Assembly: GCA_019235595.1 (NCBI GenBank)
Contig: JAFAKI010000129.1
Location: 1 to 7,433, forward strand
Direction of reading: 5' to 3'
Origin: Mucilaginibacter sp.
GTDB taxonomy: Bacteria > Bacteroidota > Bacteroidia > Sphingobacteriales > Sphingobacteriaceae
Length of the DNA: 7,433 bases
The first letter of the stretch is position 1; every line of letters starts with the position of its first letter. The translations under genes and the position numbers were made by a program. Under the pieces are notes generated by a model that was given only the letters and a program-made list of their open reading frames with translations, was not told the origin of the DNA and ran no database searches. Below are positions 1 through 7,358 of the stretch, piece by piece.

Positions 1-3000
1 GGTTATGTAAACAACCTGAAAGCCAAAGACCTGCTGGTTACCGGCGGTCAGGGCACTTATGTAAAAGGCGATTTCAACCTGAAAGGCCTGCCTGATTGGA
101 ATAATACGTTCCTAGAGCTCAATTTTGAGCAGATAGCTACCAATAAAAAAGATATTGATTATCTATACGCCAACTTTACAGGCACGCCAAATGCCAAAGT
201 TCCTGATGTGATTGCAAAATTCGGGCAAATCAATTTTTCGGGGAGGTTTACCGGTTTGCAAAACGATTTTATTGCTTACGGAACGTTCAAAACAAAGTTG
301 GGCCGGTTTGACTCGGACCTTAATTTGAAAATAAATAAGGCAGGGGTTCCAAGCTATAGCGGAAAGCTATCAACCTATAACTTTGACCTGGGTACCCTGA
401 TCGACGTAAGTGATGTTGGCCGTACCACTTTAACAGCCAACGTGGTAGGACGAGGTGATAACCTAAAAAACCTCACCGAAAAACTGGATGCCAGTATAAA
501 AAACATCACTTTAAAGGGCTATGATTATAGCAATTTAAATCTCAATGGAACTTTCATAAAAAAAGTAGCCAAAGCGAAACTTTCAATCGATGACAGCAAT
601 ATTCAGCTGGATGCCGACGGCAGTATAGACTTGAACCCGAAATTACCTGAATTCAATTTCGAGGCGAATATTACTGATGCTAAATTGCATACTTTAAAAT
701 TGTTGGACGATACCATCACACTGTCTACCCATATTACCACCAACTTTCATGGTAATGATCCGAACAATACCGAGGGCAAGCTATTATTATCGCAACTAAA
801 AATAGTTGATCCGCGGAATAATTATATGATTGACTCGATATACCTGGCCGCGATTGGCCTGGGCAGAGTGAGAGAGATCAATTTAAGATCGGACCTGGCC
901 GATGCCGGTATCAAGGGTAATTACGACCTGGCCACTTTACCATCTTATTTTAAAATGATTGTGAAGAAATATATTCCTTCACTTAAAACTGATATTGTTC
1001 CACCAAAGCCGCAGCAGTTCTCATTCAACCTGACTATAAAAAACCTGGAGCCGTTGCTGGCTATGTATGCGCCTAATGTAAAGATACCAGATCAGGGTAC
1101 TTTTATCGGGCAGTTTGATTCAGCAAATAAAACCGCTACACTCAATGGTTATATAAAAACAGTTCAATTAGGTAAAACTGTTTTTCATGATTTTATCCTG
1201 GACGAAAACACCACGGATAAGGATCTGGAAGCAAACATTTCCTTAAGCCGGATTAATTTTACAGACAGCCTTTTTGTCAAAAATATAAGTATCTCCAACT
1301 TCCTGAGAAAGGACAGCCTTAACTTCAACGTTAAGCTCGCCGACAAGGATGCAACCAACCAACTCGACCTTTATGGGTTAGTACAATTTGGCCGCGATAC
1401 CACAGCCAAGCTTGCGCTCTTACCATCCGATGTAATACTGGAGCATCAATACTGGCGACTGACCGATAAAGTCAGAATCCGCCTGCTCGACGGCAAAACT
1501 CAGATATCAGGCTTTGAGCTTTCTAATGGCGGACAAAAAGCCCGCATAAACGGTTTCATTTCGGATAATCCGGCTGATCAGCTGAAAATAGAATTTGAAA
1601 AGTTCAAGATGTCCACGTTTGACCAGCTGACGCGCACGCTTGACGTTAAACTAAACGGCATGTTAAATGGCGACGTGGTATTGAGCTCGATTACCAAATC
1701 GCCGGTATTTGACTCTCACCTGGCGATTGATACATTTATGATGAACAAGACATTGATTGGTGATGTGAAGATCGCGTCCTCTCTGGATACCGCCCGTACA
1801 CAGGCCAACATCAAAATGAATATTATTAACCGGGGCCTGGAAACCATGAATATTGATGGCGCTTATTTGATAGGGAAACAAAATGATGATAAGCTGGACT
1901 TTAACGTAAAAATGAACCAGGCGGAGGCTATCATCCTTGAGCCATTTATTAAGGACCTTGTTTCGAACCTTAAAGGCACCATTTCTACCGACCTAAAGCT
2001 GACCGGCACTTTATCAAATCCACAGTTTAATGGTGACATTACATTGGTTAATACCGGTGTAACGGTTAACTATTTAAAAACAGCTTATACCATTAATAAT
2101 AAATTACCGGTTAATAATAGCGTGATCAATGTTGATGGGTTGATATTAAAAGATGTTAAGGGACACGAAGCCACTGCCACCGGGAAAGTGGACCTGAATG
2201 ACATTTCAAATCCGGACATAGAAGTGGAATTAGATGCCAAAAACTTCATGGCGCTTAATACCACGTTTAAAGATAACAGGCTCTATTTTGGTACCGCATA
2301 CGCTACCGGGCGCTTTAGTTTTAGCGGGCCTACGGACAATATGAATATCGACATTAAGGCTAAAACGGAAGCCGGAACGGTATTCAATATTCCGCTGAAT
2401 ACGTCAACGGTAGCTGAAGATTATGATTTCATAAAATTTGTAAGTCATAAGGACACCGCTAAAAATGTAGCCAAGCCAAGGCCGTTCAATGGCGTGAGCT
2501 TAAATTTTGACCTGAGTGCAGACGAAAAAACCCTTGTAAAAATATCAACCGACTATGGCAAACTGGAGGGTAGTGGTACAGCTAATAACCTGAAATTAAA
2601 TATTAGCAGTCTTGGTGACTTTACCATGTTCGGCGATTTTTTGATCACCACAGGTAAATTTGAGTTTATTGCTAAGGATATAATCAGCAAAAACTTCCAG
2701 GTAACACAAGGTGGAACAATCCGGTGGACAGGCAACCCCAATAATGCTGAGATAAACATGCGTGCCGTTTATGAAGTACGTACCGGGATCAAAGAGCTTT
2801 ATTCAGCTGCCGGTATTACATTGCCGCAAGAGTTGGTATTAGTTCAGGCTAACCTGATATTGACCAAATCTCTGATGCAGCCCACCATAGACTTCGACTT
2901 TAATTTTCCTACTGACCCCTCTATTAAAGAAAATTTAAGCACCTATTTAAGTGATTATAATAACCGCACACAACAGGCATTGAGCATTATTGCAACCCGG

Positions 3001-3600
3001 AGGTTTACTCCTGGTGGTAATGGAGGCCCATTAGGCTCGCAAACATTGAACACCGCAAGTGAGGCTGTAAGTGAATTTGCCTTTAATAAACTGAACACGC
3101 TCATTTCGCAATCCAATACAATTAAGAGCCTCGATTTGAATATCCGCTCATTTAATGATGCCAGCGCATCTTTGCGATTATTTAACGAAAGGGTAGTATT
3201 GAGTGGTAGTTTGTATTCAACCGCAGTTAACAGTAACGATATCTATTATAATAACAATAGCTTGTTCAATTCGAGCTTTAACAACCTGTCAAAGGATTTT
3301 AGCGCCCAATATTACATTACAAAAAACGGCAATCTTACTGCGCGTTATTCCTACCGCCTGCTCAACGGCACGGTACTAAATACAATAGACCAGCAATTAA
3401 CTGCGCAGTATGTAAACGGTCTTGGTTTGGTTTATCAGCGGGACTTTGACACTTTCGGCGAGTTCCTGAGAAATATTTTCGGCATCCGCAAGAAAAAACA
3501 ACCTGTCATCCCACTTCCGGAACCAATTAAAACCCCAGCAGCAGGAACCACTGGCGGCAATGCTGATACCGTGAATGAAAAAGTGAGTGACGATAATTAA
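1..3600 (+). CDS. tamB: TamB-family translocation/assembly module protein, 5' end cut off by the window edge
   Basis: The reading frame is open from base 1 to the TAA at 3598-3600, giving 1199 codons without a start, so the true N-terminus (signal anchor and first beta repeats) lies outside the window. The visible protein is a long run of short alternating beta-strand repeats (many N-x-D/L-x-G-x patterns such as '[10 protein letters not shown]' and '[15 protein letters not shown]') with no membrane segments, as in the AsmA/TamB superfamily. The C-terminal TamB domain (former DUF490) is recognisable: [17 protein letters not shown] from about codon 904, [11 protein letters not shown] at about 960-970, and [11 protein letters not shown] near 991-1001. 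Family knowledge: TamB is anchored in the inner membrane, spans the periplasm and works with an Omp85 partner or in phospholipid transport to the outer membrane. After the last beta-strands ([18 protein letters not shown]) come about 37 hydrophilic Pro/Thr/Gly-rich residues ([12 protein letters not shown] to the end). The gene converges on ribBA and overlaps it by 4 nt. Family assignment is firm; the exact partner is not visible. Confidence 0.93.
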   Translation, partial: GYVNNLKAKDLLVTGGQGTYVKGDFNLKGLPDWNNTFLELNFEQIATNKKDIDYLYANFTGTPNAKVPDVIAKFGQINFSGRFTGLQNDFIAYGTFKTKLGRFDSDLNLKINKAGVPSYSGKLSTYNFDLGTLIDVSDVGRTTLTANVVGRGDNLKNLTEKLDASIKNITLKGYDYSNLNLNGTFIKKVAKAKLSIDDSNIQLDADGSIDLNPKLPEFNFEANITDAKLHTLKLLDDTITLSTHITTNFHGNDPNNTEGKLLLSQLKIVDPRNNYMIDSIYLAAIGLGRVREINLRSDLADAGIKGNYDLATLPSYFKMIVKKYIPSLKTDIVPPKPQQFSFNLTIKNLEPLLAMYAPNVKIPDQGTFIGQFDSANKTATLNGYIKTVQLGKTVFHDFILDENTTDKDLEANISLSRINFTDSLFVKNISISNFLRKDSLNFNVKLADKDATNQLDLYGLVQFGRDTTAKLALLPSDVILEHQYWRLTDKVRIRLLDGKTQISGFELSNGGQKARINGFISDNPADQLKIEFEKFKMSTFDQLTRTLDVKLNGMLNGDVVLSSITKSPVFDSHLAIDTFMMNKTLIGDVKIASSLDTARTQANIKMNIINRGLETMNIDGAYLIGKQNDDKLDFNVKMNQAEAIILEPFIKDLVSNLKGTISTDLKLTGTLSNPQFNGDITLVNTGVTVNYLKTAYTINNKLPVNNSVINVDGLILKDVKGHEATATGKVDLNDISNPDIEVELDAKNFMALNTTFKDNRLYFGTAYATGRFSFSGPTDNMNIDIKAKTEAGTVFNIPLNTSTVAEDYDFIKFVSHKDTAKNVAKPRPFNGVSLNFDLSADEKTLVKISTDYGKLEGSGTANNLKLNISSLGDFTMFGDFLITTGKFEFIAKDIISKNFQVTQGGTIRWTGNPNNAEINMRAVYEVRTGIKELYSAAGITLPQELVLVQANLILTKSLMQPTIDFDFNFPTDPSIKENLSTYLSDYNNRTQQALSIIATRRFTPGGNGGPLGSQTLNTASEAVSEFAFNKLNTLISQSNTIKSLDLNIRSFNDASASLRLFNERVVLSGSLYSTAVNSNDIYYNNNSLFNSSFNNLSKDFSAQYYITKNGNLTARYSYRLLNGTVLNTIDQQLTAQYVNGLGLVYQRDFDTFGEFLRNIFGIRKKKQPVIPLPEPIKTPAAGTTGGNADTVNEKVSDDN

Positions 3601-4799
3601 TGATCGCGCAGGATCGCGTGATCCATTTTATCTCGTTTAGTCCTTAGATAAGCCTCGTTATGCGGATTAGGCTTTATCTCAATTGGCACATTTTCCACAA
3701 TCTCTAAGCCATAGCCCATCAATCCCGAACGTTTTTTAGGGTTATTGCTCATCAACCTCATTTTTGATATACCCAGGCTGCGTAATATCTGTGCGCCTAT
3801 ACCATAGTCGCGCTGATCCATTTTAAAGCCCAGTTTAAGGTTAGCTTCTACGGTGTCCAGGCCATTTTCCTGTAAATGGTAAGCCCGCAGTTTATTGATC
3901 AGACCAATACCACGTCCCTCCTGGTTCATGTATACGATCACCCCCTTACCTTCCTGGCTGATCATCTCCATGGCTTTATGCAATTGGGGTCCGCAATCGC
4001 ACCTGCACGAGCCAAAAATATCACCTGTAACGCAGGAACTATGCACCCGGACCAATACGGGCTCACCAGGCTCCCAGCTTCCTTTTACCAAAGCCAGGTG
4101 ATGTTCACCTGTATCCAGTTGAGTGTAGGCTATCATATCAAAATCGCCCCACTGGGTTGGCATTTTAACCGCAATCTCCCTGTGCACCAATGTTTCAGCA
4201 GTAAGCCGGTATGCTATCAGGTCTTTAATAGAAATGATCTTCAGGCCAAACTCTTTAGCCATAACCAATAAATCAGGAAGACGCGCCATTTCCCCATCTT
4301 CCTTGATGATCTCGCAAATTACACCTGCCGGCTCAAATCCAGCCAGAACAGCCATATCAACAGCGGCTTCGGTGTGCCCAGAGCGACGCAATACGCCACC
4401 GTCTTTTGCAATTAAAGGGAAAATATGCCCGGGGCGGCCCAGATCAGATGGAACTGTTGACGGATCTATCAGTGATAACACTGTCTTTGAGCGGTCGGAA
4501 GCTGAAATACCCGTGGTGCACCCTTCAAGCAAATCAACTGAAACCGTAAAATTCGTCTCATGCGACGTGGTATTGTTGCTCACCATTGGCTCCAGTTCCA
4601 ACTCTTTTGCCCGTTGACTGGTGATCGGCGCACATACCAATCCCCTGCCATGACGTATCATAAAATTGATTGTTTCGGGGGTAGCATTATGCGCAGCGGT
4701 TAAGAAATCACCTTCATTCTCGCGGTCTTCGTCATCAACAACTATAATGGTTTTTCCGGCTTTGATAGCTTCAATAGCTTCCTGTATTGTATTTAGCAT
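3597..4799 (-). CDS. ribBA: Bifunctional 3,4-dihydroxy-2-butanone-4-phosphate synthase / GTP cyclohydrolase II (RibBA)
   Basis: This cytosolic enzyme catalyses both entry steps of riboflavin synthesis: ribulose 5-phosphate to dihydroxybutanone phosphate (RibB half) and GTP to diaminohydroxyphosphoribosylaminopyrimidine (RibA half). Numbering from the preferred start (400 aa), the RibB half (about 1-200) shows the acidic metal/substrate loop [11 protein letters not shown] at 22-32 and the RPGHIFPL...GHTEAAVD block at 122-148. The RibA half (about 208-400) has the three zinc cysteines C256, C267 and C269 in [17 protein letters not shown], the QEGR motif at 293-296, the tyrosine matching E. coli RibA Tyr105 (Y307 in KLRAY) and the arginine matching Arg128 (R330 in DQRD). 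Both halves therefore look active. An in-frame ATG at 4841 would add 14 residues ([14 protein letters not shown]). I prefer the ATG at 4799 because the family normally starts MLNTIxEAIExIKAGK and because a likely promoter at 4858-4865 would leave only about 10 nt before the upstream ATG. No Shine-Dalgarno is seen. The roughly 50-nt leader is too short for an FMN riboswitch. Confidence 0.96.
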   Translation of the reverse strand: MLNTIQEAIEAIKAGKTIIVVDDEDRENEGDFLTAAHNATPETINFMIRHGRGLVCAPITSQRAKELELEPMVSNNTTSHETNFTVSVDLLEGCTTGISASDRSKTVLSLIDPSTVPSDLGRPGHIFPLIAKDGGVLRRSGHTEAAVDMAVLAGFEPAGVICEIIKEDGEMARLPDLLVMAKEFGLKIISIKDLIAYRLTAETLVHREIAVKMPTQWGDFDMIAYTQLDTGEHHLALVKGSWEPGEPVLVRVHSSCVTGDIFGSCRCDCGPQLHKAMEMISQEGKGVIVYMNQEGRGIGLINKLRAYHLQENGLDTVEANLKLGFKMDQRDYGIGAQILRSLGISKMRLMSNNPKKRSGLMGYGLEIVENVPIEIKPNPHNEAYLRTKRDKMDHAILRDH

Positions 4800-4857
4800 T
4801 TTGGTGTCAGTGGTGTAAATGGCTTTCGATGAAGCCAGCATGCAAGTGTATGTTGTA

Positions 4858-4865
4858 CAAAGTTA
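4858..4865 (-). promoter_or_regulatory. Putative Bacteroidota -7 promoter element for ribBA
   Basis: Read on the minus strand, 4865 to 4858 is TAACTTTG, an exact match to the Bacteroidota -7 consensus TAnnTTTG. Transcription would begin near 4851, about 50 nt before the preferred ribBA ATG at 4799. No clear TTG is found 19-21 nt further upstream (about 4885-4890), so the -33 part is weak. The element overlaps by two bases a perfect palindrome at 4864-4885, where a regulator would be well placed to act. Confidence 0.5.
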
Positions 4866-4885
4866 ATGGATTACCTTATCCATTA
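4864..4885. promoter_or_regulatory. Perfect 8+8 bp inverted repeat in the ribBA promoter, candidate operator
   Basis: The sequence is TAATGGAT, six bases (TACCTT), then ATCCATTA, so the two 8-bp arms are exact reverse complements. It occupies the spacer just upstream of the ribBA -7 element (4858-4865) and shares two bases with it. The position fits a dimeric repressor that would block RNA polymerase. A cruciform or hairpin role is less likely because the site lies upstream of the inferred transcription start. No regulator family is recognised from the half-site. Confidence 0.4.
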
Positions 4886-4916
4886 CGGTCGGATATTTGT
4901 AAAAGTTGCCTGGTTG

Positions 4917-5028
4917 GGGTTGAAAGGTTGGAACGTTTGAAGGTTGAAAAGTTGGAATACCCTTAAGGCACAACTAAACGTTTCGTAAATTAACCTTACA
5001 ACTTTTCAACGTTTCAACTTTACAACTT
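4917..5028. repeat. Large imperfect inverted repeat made of tandem 8-nt units between the permease gene and ribBA
   Basis: The left arm, 4925-4957, reads as consecutive octamers AGGTTGGA, ACGTTTGA, AGGTTGAA and AAGTTGGA plus A; a fifth unit, GGGTTGAA, precedes it at 4917-4924. The right arm, 4996-5028, read on the minus strand is AAGTTGTA, AAGTTGAA, ACGTTGAA and AAGTTGTA plus A. The arms pair at 26 of 33 positions, with an unbroken 12-bp core (4943-4954 with 4999-5010), across a 38-nt loop (4958-4995). The loop itself holds the palindromes CCTTAAGG (4961-4968) and AAACGTTT (4976-4983). The repeat starts just past the permease stop codon (5031-5033). There is no T-tract after it on either strand, so it is not a standard intrinsic terminator, though it could stop transcription or protect the permease mRNA 3' end. 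It looks like a dispersed intergenic repeat, which is an inference. Confidence 0.75.
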
Positions 5029-5030
5029 CT

Positions 5031-6455
5031 TCAAGCATCCTTCCTCCGCAACAGTTTATTAAAGAAACGTTTATATGCTTCCATATCAAATAAAACAGAA
5101 TCATTTGCTGCCTTATAGGATAGGAACAGGCCGATTGGTGTTAAAACAATTATTGATATCCATTCGCCAATAACGGGCGATAAATCCCCACCTTTTGCCG
5201 ACTTTTCGCCGATTGTCCAGGTAATATAATATACCAGGAAGAAAATTACGGATACTACTACTGGCATACCGAGGCCGCCTTTACGAATGATTGCCCCCAT
5301 TGGCGCCCCAATCAAAAACAGCGCGATACAAGCTGCCGACAATTCAAATTTCTTCTGATATTCCAAAGCAAAATTTCGTCCGCTCCTGGACATATCCTTA
5401 TACATATCCGCACGATTTTTAACCATGTCGTTAACAGACCGTACCTCATTTTGCGCGTTCATTAATGCGGCCACTTGCTGCTGCAGACTCAAATCGCCCA
5501 TTATATCATTCTTTTTAAAAGCGACGTATTTGATGTCCTTATTGACTGGCTTTTTAGGAACGCCAAAATATTTTATATATGGACTGATCAACTTATAATT
5601 AATTTGCGTAACACTATCCAACTGCCTGCGGATTGAATCGCCAAAATATTTCAATTGTTTTAGGTCCATCATTTGGGACGACTTGAACAGGGTTTCGTCA
5701 GTTCTTTTTAGTTTCATAAAGGAAAGATCGAACTTTTGCTCCGTTTCCTTAAAACGAAAACGGGTAAAGCGCTGACGAATTTCAAAGTTCTTATCGCCAT
5801 GGGCCTCCTCATACCTGATGCCATCCTTGAGATTTAGCACCAAAAACTGGTTGTCCATTGTACGATACATCCTTCCCTCCTTAGCGATCAACACGTTGGT
5901 ATTATTATCCGACTCATTTTTAGAATAGATCATCACCCCATGCAGGGTTTGCCCATCAGGGTCTTTCTTATTTATACGAATAGAATAACCAGGGAAACTA
6001 TTGCTAAACACCCCTTCTGGTAATAAATTGGCCGATTTTTGTTGCCGTACGTCATACAACAATGAAAAATATTTCCTGTTGGCAACCGGTAGCATATTAT
6101 CCGAGAAAATGAATGCTGCTATCGCCAGGATACCTACCACAGTGATCATCGGGTACATAGCCCGGCGCAATGATACCCCTGCTGATTTTATAGCTACCAG
6201 CTCATAGTTTTCGCCAAGGCTGCCATAGGTCATGATTGAGGAAAGAAGCACAGAAAGCGGTAAAGCCATAGCCACGTTTGTAGCCGAAGCATACAGCATT
6301 AGCTGTAAGATGGTGGTAATTTCAAAACCCTTGCCGATCAAGTCGTCGATGTACTTAAACAAGAACAGCATCAACAACACGAACATTACGATCATGAAGG
6401 TGACAATAAACGGCCTAATAAACGCTTTGAGTAATAAAAGATGGATCTTTTTCAC
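5031..6455 (-). CDS. LptF/LptG family LPS export permease (YjgP/YjgQ)
   Basis: This is an inner-membrane permease subunit that, by family knowledge, works with LptB and a second LptF/G subunit to extract lipopolysaccharide from the inner membrane into the Lpt bridge. The 474-residue protein shows the family layout: membrane segments at about 13-33, 50-75 and 101-118, a long periplasmic part at about 120-370, then segments at about 371-391, 396-414 and 428-447. The stretch YGSLGENYELVAIKSAGVSLRR (77-98) matches the cytoplasmic coupling region that meets the ATPase, and APMGAIIRKGGLG (384-396) matches the loop after segment 4. It is over 100 residues longer than I recall for E. coli LptF or LptG. 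The extra length appears to be charged, helix-rich sequence at about 250-365. LptF cannot be told from LptG from sequence alone, so no symbol is given. The start is GTG (MKKIHLLLLK); an in-frame TAA nine bases upstream excludes a longer form, and the next Met (21) would cut into segment 1. It follows the START-like gene by 29 nt. Confidence 0.93.
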   Translation of the reverse strand: MKKIHLLLLKAFIRPFIVTFMIVMFVLLMLFLFKYIDDLIGKGFEITTILQLMLYASATNVAMALPLSVLLSSIMTYGSLGENYELVAIKSAGVSLRRAMYPMITVVGILAIAAFIFSDNMLPVANRKYFSLLYDVRQQKSANLLPEGVFSNSFPGYSIRINKKDPDGQTLHGVMIYSKNESDNNTNVLIAKEGRMYRTMDNQFLVLNLKDGIRYEEAHGDKNFEIRQRFTRFRFKETEQKFDLSFMKLKRTDETLFKSSQMMDLKQLKYFGDSIRRQLDSVTQINYKLISPYIKYFGVPKKPVNKDIKYVAFKKNDIMGDLSLQQQVAALMNAQNEVRSVNDMVKNRADMYKDMSRSGRNFALEYQKKFELSAACIALFLIGAPMGAIIRKGGLGMPVVVSVIFFLVYYITWTIGEKSAKGGDLSPVIGEWISIIVLTPIGLFLSYKAANDSVLFDMEAYKRFFNKLLRRKDA

Positions 6456-6484
6456 GCTACAAAATTAGGGAAAATTGTATTCCC

Positions 6485-6865
6485 CTATGCACCTAGAACG
6501 CTGATAAGGTACTCAACCTGATTATCCCAGATTAATTTTCTTTCATTTAGTGCATCTTCTGTAGCAAAGTCGGTGATGCTGAGGGCAACATCATTGGTTA
6601 ATTCGTCCTGCAATATTTCCATTTCAAAAAAATAGTCAGGGTCATCATCCAGCCATTTAAACCTGACTAATTTATTCTCTTTAGTGCAAAGCAATTTTGC
6701 TTTTTGTTCTTCTCCGTCCCAGTTAAAGGTAAAAACCTGGTCTCTAACCGTAACATCATCTGCAAACCACTGTGTCAGTCCGTTGGGTTCGCTCAGGAAG
6801 CCGTATAATATCCTGGGCGACGACTTTATTTCGTATTCAATATTAAATTTCTTCTTTTCAGACAT
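6485..6865 (-). CDS. START-like domain protein (AHSA1/START_2-type, Bacteroidota)
   Basis: This is a small 126-residue soluble protein, acidic and without a signal peptide or membrane segment. The N-terminal FNIEYEIKSSPRILYGFLSEPNGLTQWFADDV (about 7-38) is the characteristic opening of START/AHSA1-like helix-grip folds: strand, helix, then the L-x-x-WF-x-DDV motif. It is followed by beta-strands (VFTFNWDGEEQKAKLL, VRFKWLDDDPDYFFEMEIL, ALSITDF) and a long C-terminal helix (ERKLIWDNQVEYLISVLG) that would cover the cavity. Such proteins bind hydrophobic ligands or partner proteins; the ligand here is unknown. The ATG at 6865 is the natural start, matching the MSEKKKFxxE opening of the family, with no Shine-Dalgarno. 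It ends 29 nt before the LptF/G permease gene on the same strand, so the two are probably co-transcribed. A functional link to LPS transport is possible but unproven. Family call is fairly sure; biochemical role unknown. Confidence 0.88.
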   Translation of the reverse strand: MSEKKKFNIEYEIKSSPRILYGFLSEPNGLTQWFADDVTVRDQVFTFNWDGEEQKAKLLCTKENKLVRFKWLDDDPDYFFEMEILQDELTNDVALSITDFATEDALNERKLIWDNQVEYLISVLGA

Positions 6866-6890
6866 AGGGGTTTATAACAACCGGCAATAT

Positions 6891-6905
6891 GATTTACCGT
6901 AAATC
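6891..6905. promoter_or_regulatory. Perfect 15-bp palindrome upstream of the START-like/permease unit, candidate operator
   Basis: GATTTACCGTAAATC is a perfect inverted repeat of two 7-bp arms around a single C, 25 nt upstream of the START-like ATG (6865). It lies on the START-like side of the divergent region shared with the tRNA-Met promoter (6939-6946). I find no convincing TAnnTTTG element for the minus-strand unit, so it is unclear whether the site lies in a promoter or in the 5' leader. The size and spacing suit a homodimeric regulator. Confidence 0.4.
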
Positions 6906-6938
6906 TTAACATTTTTTCTAAAGAAAACGAATTTCTAC

Positions 6939-6946
6939 TATATTTG
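6939..6946 (+). promoter_or_regulatory. Putative Bacteroidota promoter (-7 TATATTTG) for tRNA-Met
   Basis: TATATTTG at 6939-6946 is an exact match to TAnnTTTG. A T-rich TTTTTTC block (6912-6918) ends 20 nt upstream, at the right distance for the -33 region although it lacks the final G of TTG. Transcription would begin near 6953, giving a leader of about 130 nt before the tRNA at 7086. No other gene lies between it and the tRNA, so the tRNA is the likely target. Confidence 0.6.
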
Positions 6947-7085
6947 CAAACTCTTTTTACGACGCGCATACTTTATTTAATGCCATTTTCGGCCTGAGTA
7001 ATAAAGAATAACGTTTAAAGCAAATGGAGGCCATTTTCAAAGTAACTTACTAAAAAATAGCCTGTAAAAAGATGAGAAATATTAC

Positions 7086-7159
7086 GGCGGGGTAGCTCAG
7101 ATGGTTAGAGCGTAGGATTCATAACCCTAAGGTCGGCAGTTCGATCCTGCTCCCCGCTA
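7086..7159 (+). tRNA. tRNA-Met (CAU anticodon), probably elongator
   Basis: The 74-nt sequence folds as a full cloverleaf. The acceptor stem is GGCGGGG (7086-7092) with CCCCGCT (7152-7158), with G-U at pair 1-72. The D arm is GCTC/GAGC (7095-7098, 7108-7111) with GG in the loop. The anticodon stem TAGGA/CCCTA encloses the loop TTCATAA with CAT at 7120-7122, and the variable loop is AGGTC. The T arm is GGCAG/CTGCT around TTCGATC. The discriminator is A7159 and CCA is not encoded (CAT follows). It lacks the initiator hallmarks of an unpaired 1-72 position and three G-C pairs below the anticodon; the pair next to the loop is A-C. An Ile2 tRNA with a lysidine-modified CAU cannot be formally excluded, but the GGATTCATAACCC anticodon arm resembles elongator tRNA-Met as I recall it. 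Confidence 0.95.
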
Positions 7160-7170
7160 CATTGACGATC

Positions 7171-7208
7171 AGGCAGTTACAAGCAATTTGTGGCTGCCTT
7201 TGTTTTTT
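7171..7208 (+). terminator. Intrinsic terminator after tRNA-Met
   Basis: The stem AGGCAG (7171-7176) pairs exactly with CTGCCT (7194-7199). Inside it, past a TT/GG internal loop, ACAA (7179-7182) pairs with TTGT (7188-7191) around a small loop. The hairpin is followed by TTGTTTTTT to 7208. It starts 12 nt after the tRNA 3' end, so the tRNA is a single-gene transcription unit. Confidence 0.85.
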
Positions 7209-7211
7209 CCG

Positions 7212-7232
7212 TGTTCATACAATGTTCATACA
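7212..7232. repeat. Two direct copies of TGTTCATACA at an 11-bp period
   Basis: TGTTCATACA occurs at 7212-7221 and again at 7223-7232, separated by one base, so the copies lie on the same face of the helix. They sit 4 nt past the tRNA-Met terminator. Such phased direct repeats are typical of protein binding, for example arm-type sites of tyrosine integrases or regulator sites. The binding protein is unknown. Confidence 0.5.
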
Positions 7233-7358
7233 TCTGGCAAAATGCTCAATAATGCCTATATTGATATGGCCTAATAAGTGTCGATATTCTTTCCAAAAAC
7301 GGCTTTTATACCTTGAAATTACCTTTTGTATTTTTTAATCGGGCTAAAAAAAGGTCGC

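Noticed and set aside
208..210. GTG at 208 as the start of tamB
   Set aside because: The frame continues open to base 1 with the same beta-repeat character, so the start lies upstream of the window.
1663..2759. Minus-strand frames at 1663-1881 and 2553-2759
   Set aside because: Shadows of tamB, whose uninterrupted 1199-codon frame is clearly the coding one.
3876..4617. Open frames on the plus strand (3876-4271, 3895-4101, 4234-4617)
   Set aside because: They lie wholly inside ribBA on the opposite strand, and their translations show no family features, whereas RibBA has intact catalytic motifs.
4797..4841. ATG at 4841 as the ribBA start
   Set aside because: The 14 extra residues do not resemble the family N-terminus, and the inferred promoter at 4858-4865 would leave almost no leader. 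It is kept only as an alternative.
4800..4857. FMN riboswitch upstream of ribBA
   Set aside because: The inferred leader is only about 50 nt and none of the conserved RFN-element pieces was recognised.
4917..5028. CRISPR array or standard bidirectional terminator
   Set aside because: The units are 8-nt tandem repeats without spacers, which excludes CRISPR, and no T-tract follows the hairpin on either strand.
6001..6902. Plus-strand frames at 6001-6207, 6232-6468 and 6684-6902
   Set aside because: Antisense to the permease and START-like genes, with no recognisable domains or upstream signals.
7222..7338. 38-codon plus-strand ORF after the tRNA terminator
   Set aside because: AT-rich composition, no similarity to anything recognised, no promoter between it and the terminator, and its start overlaps the direct repeats.
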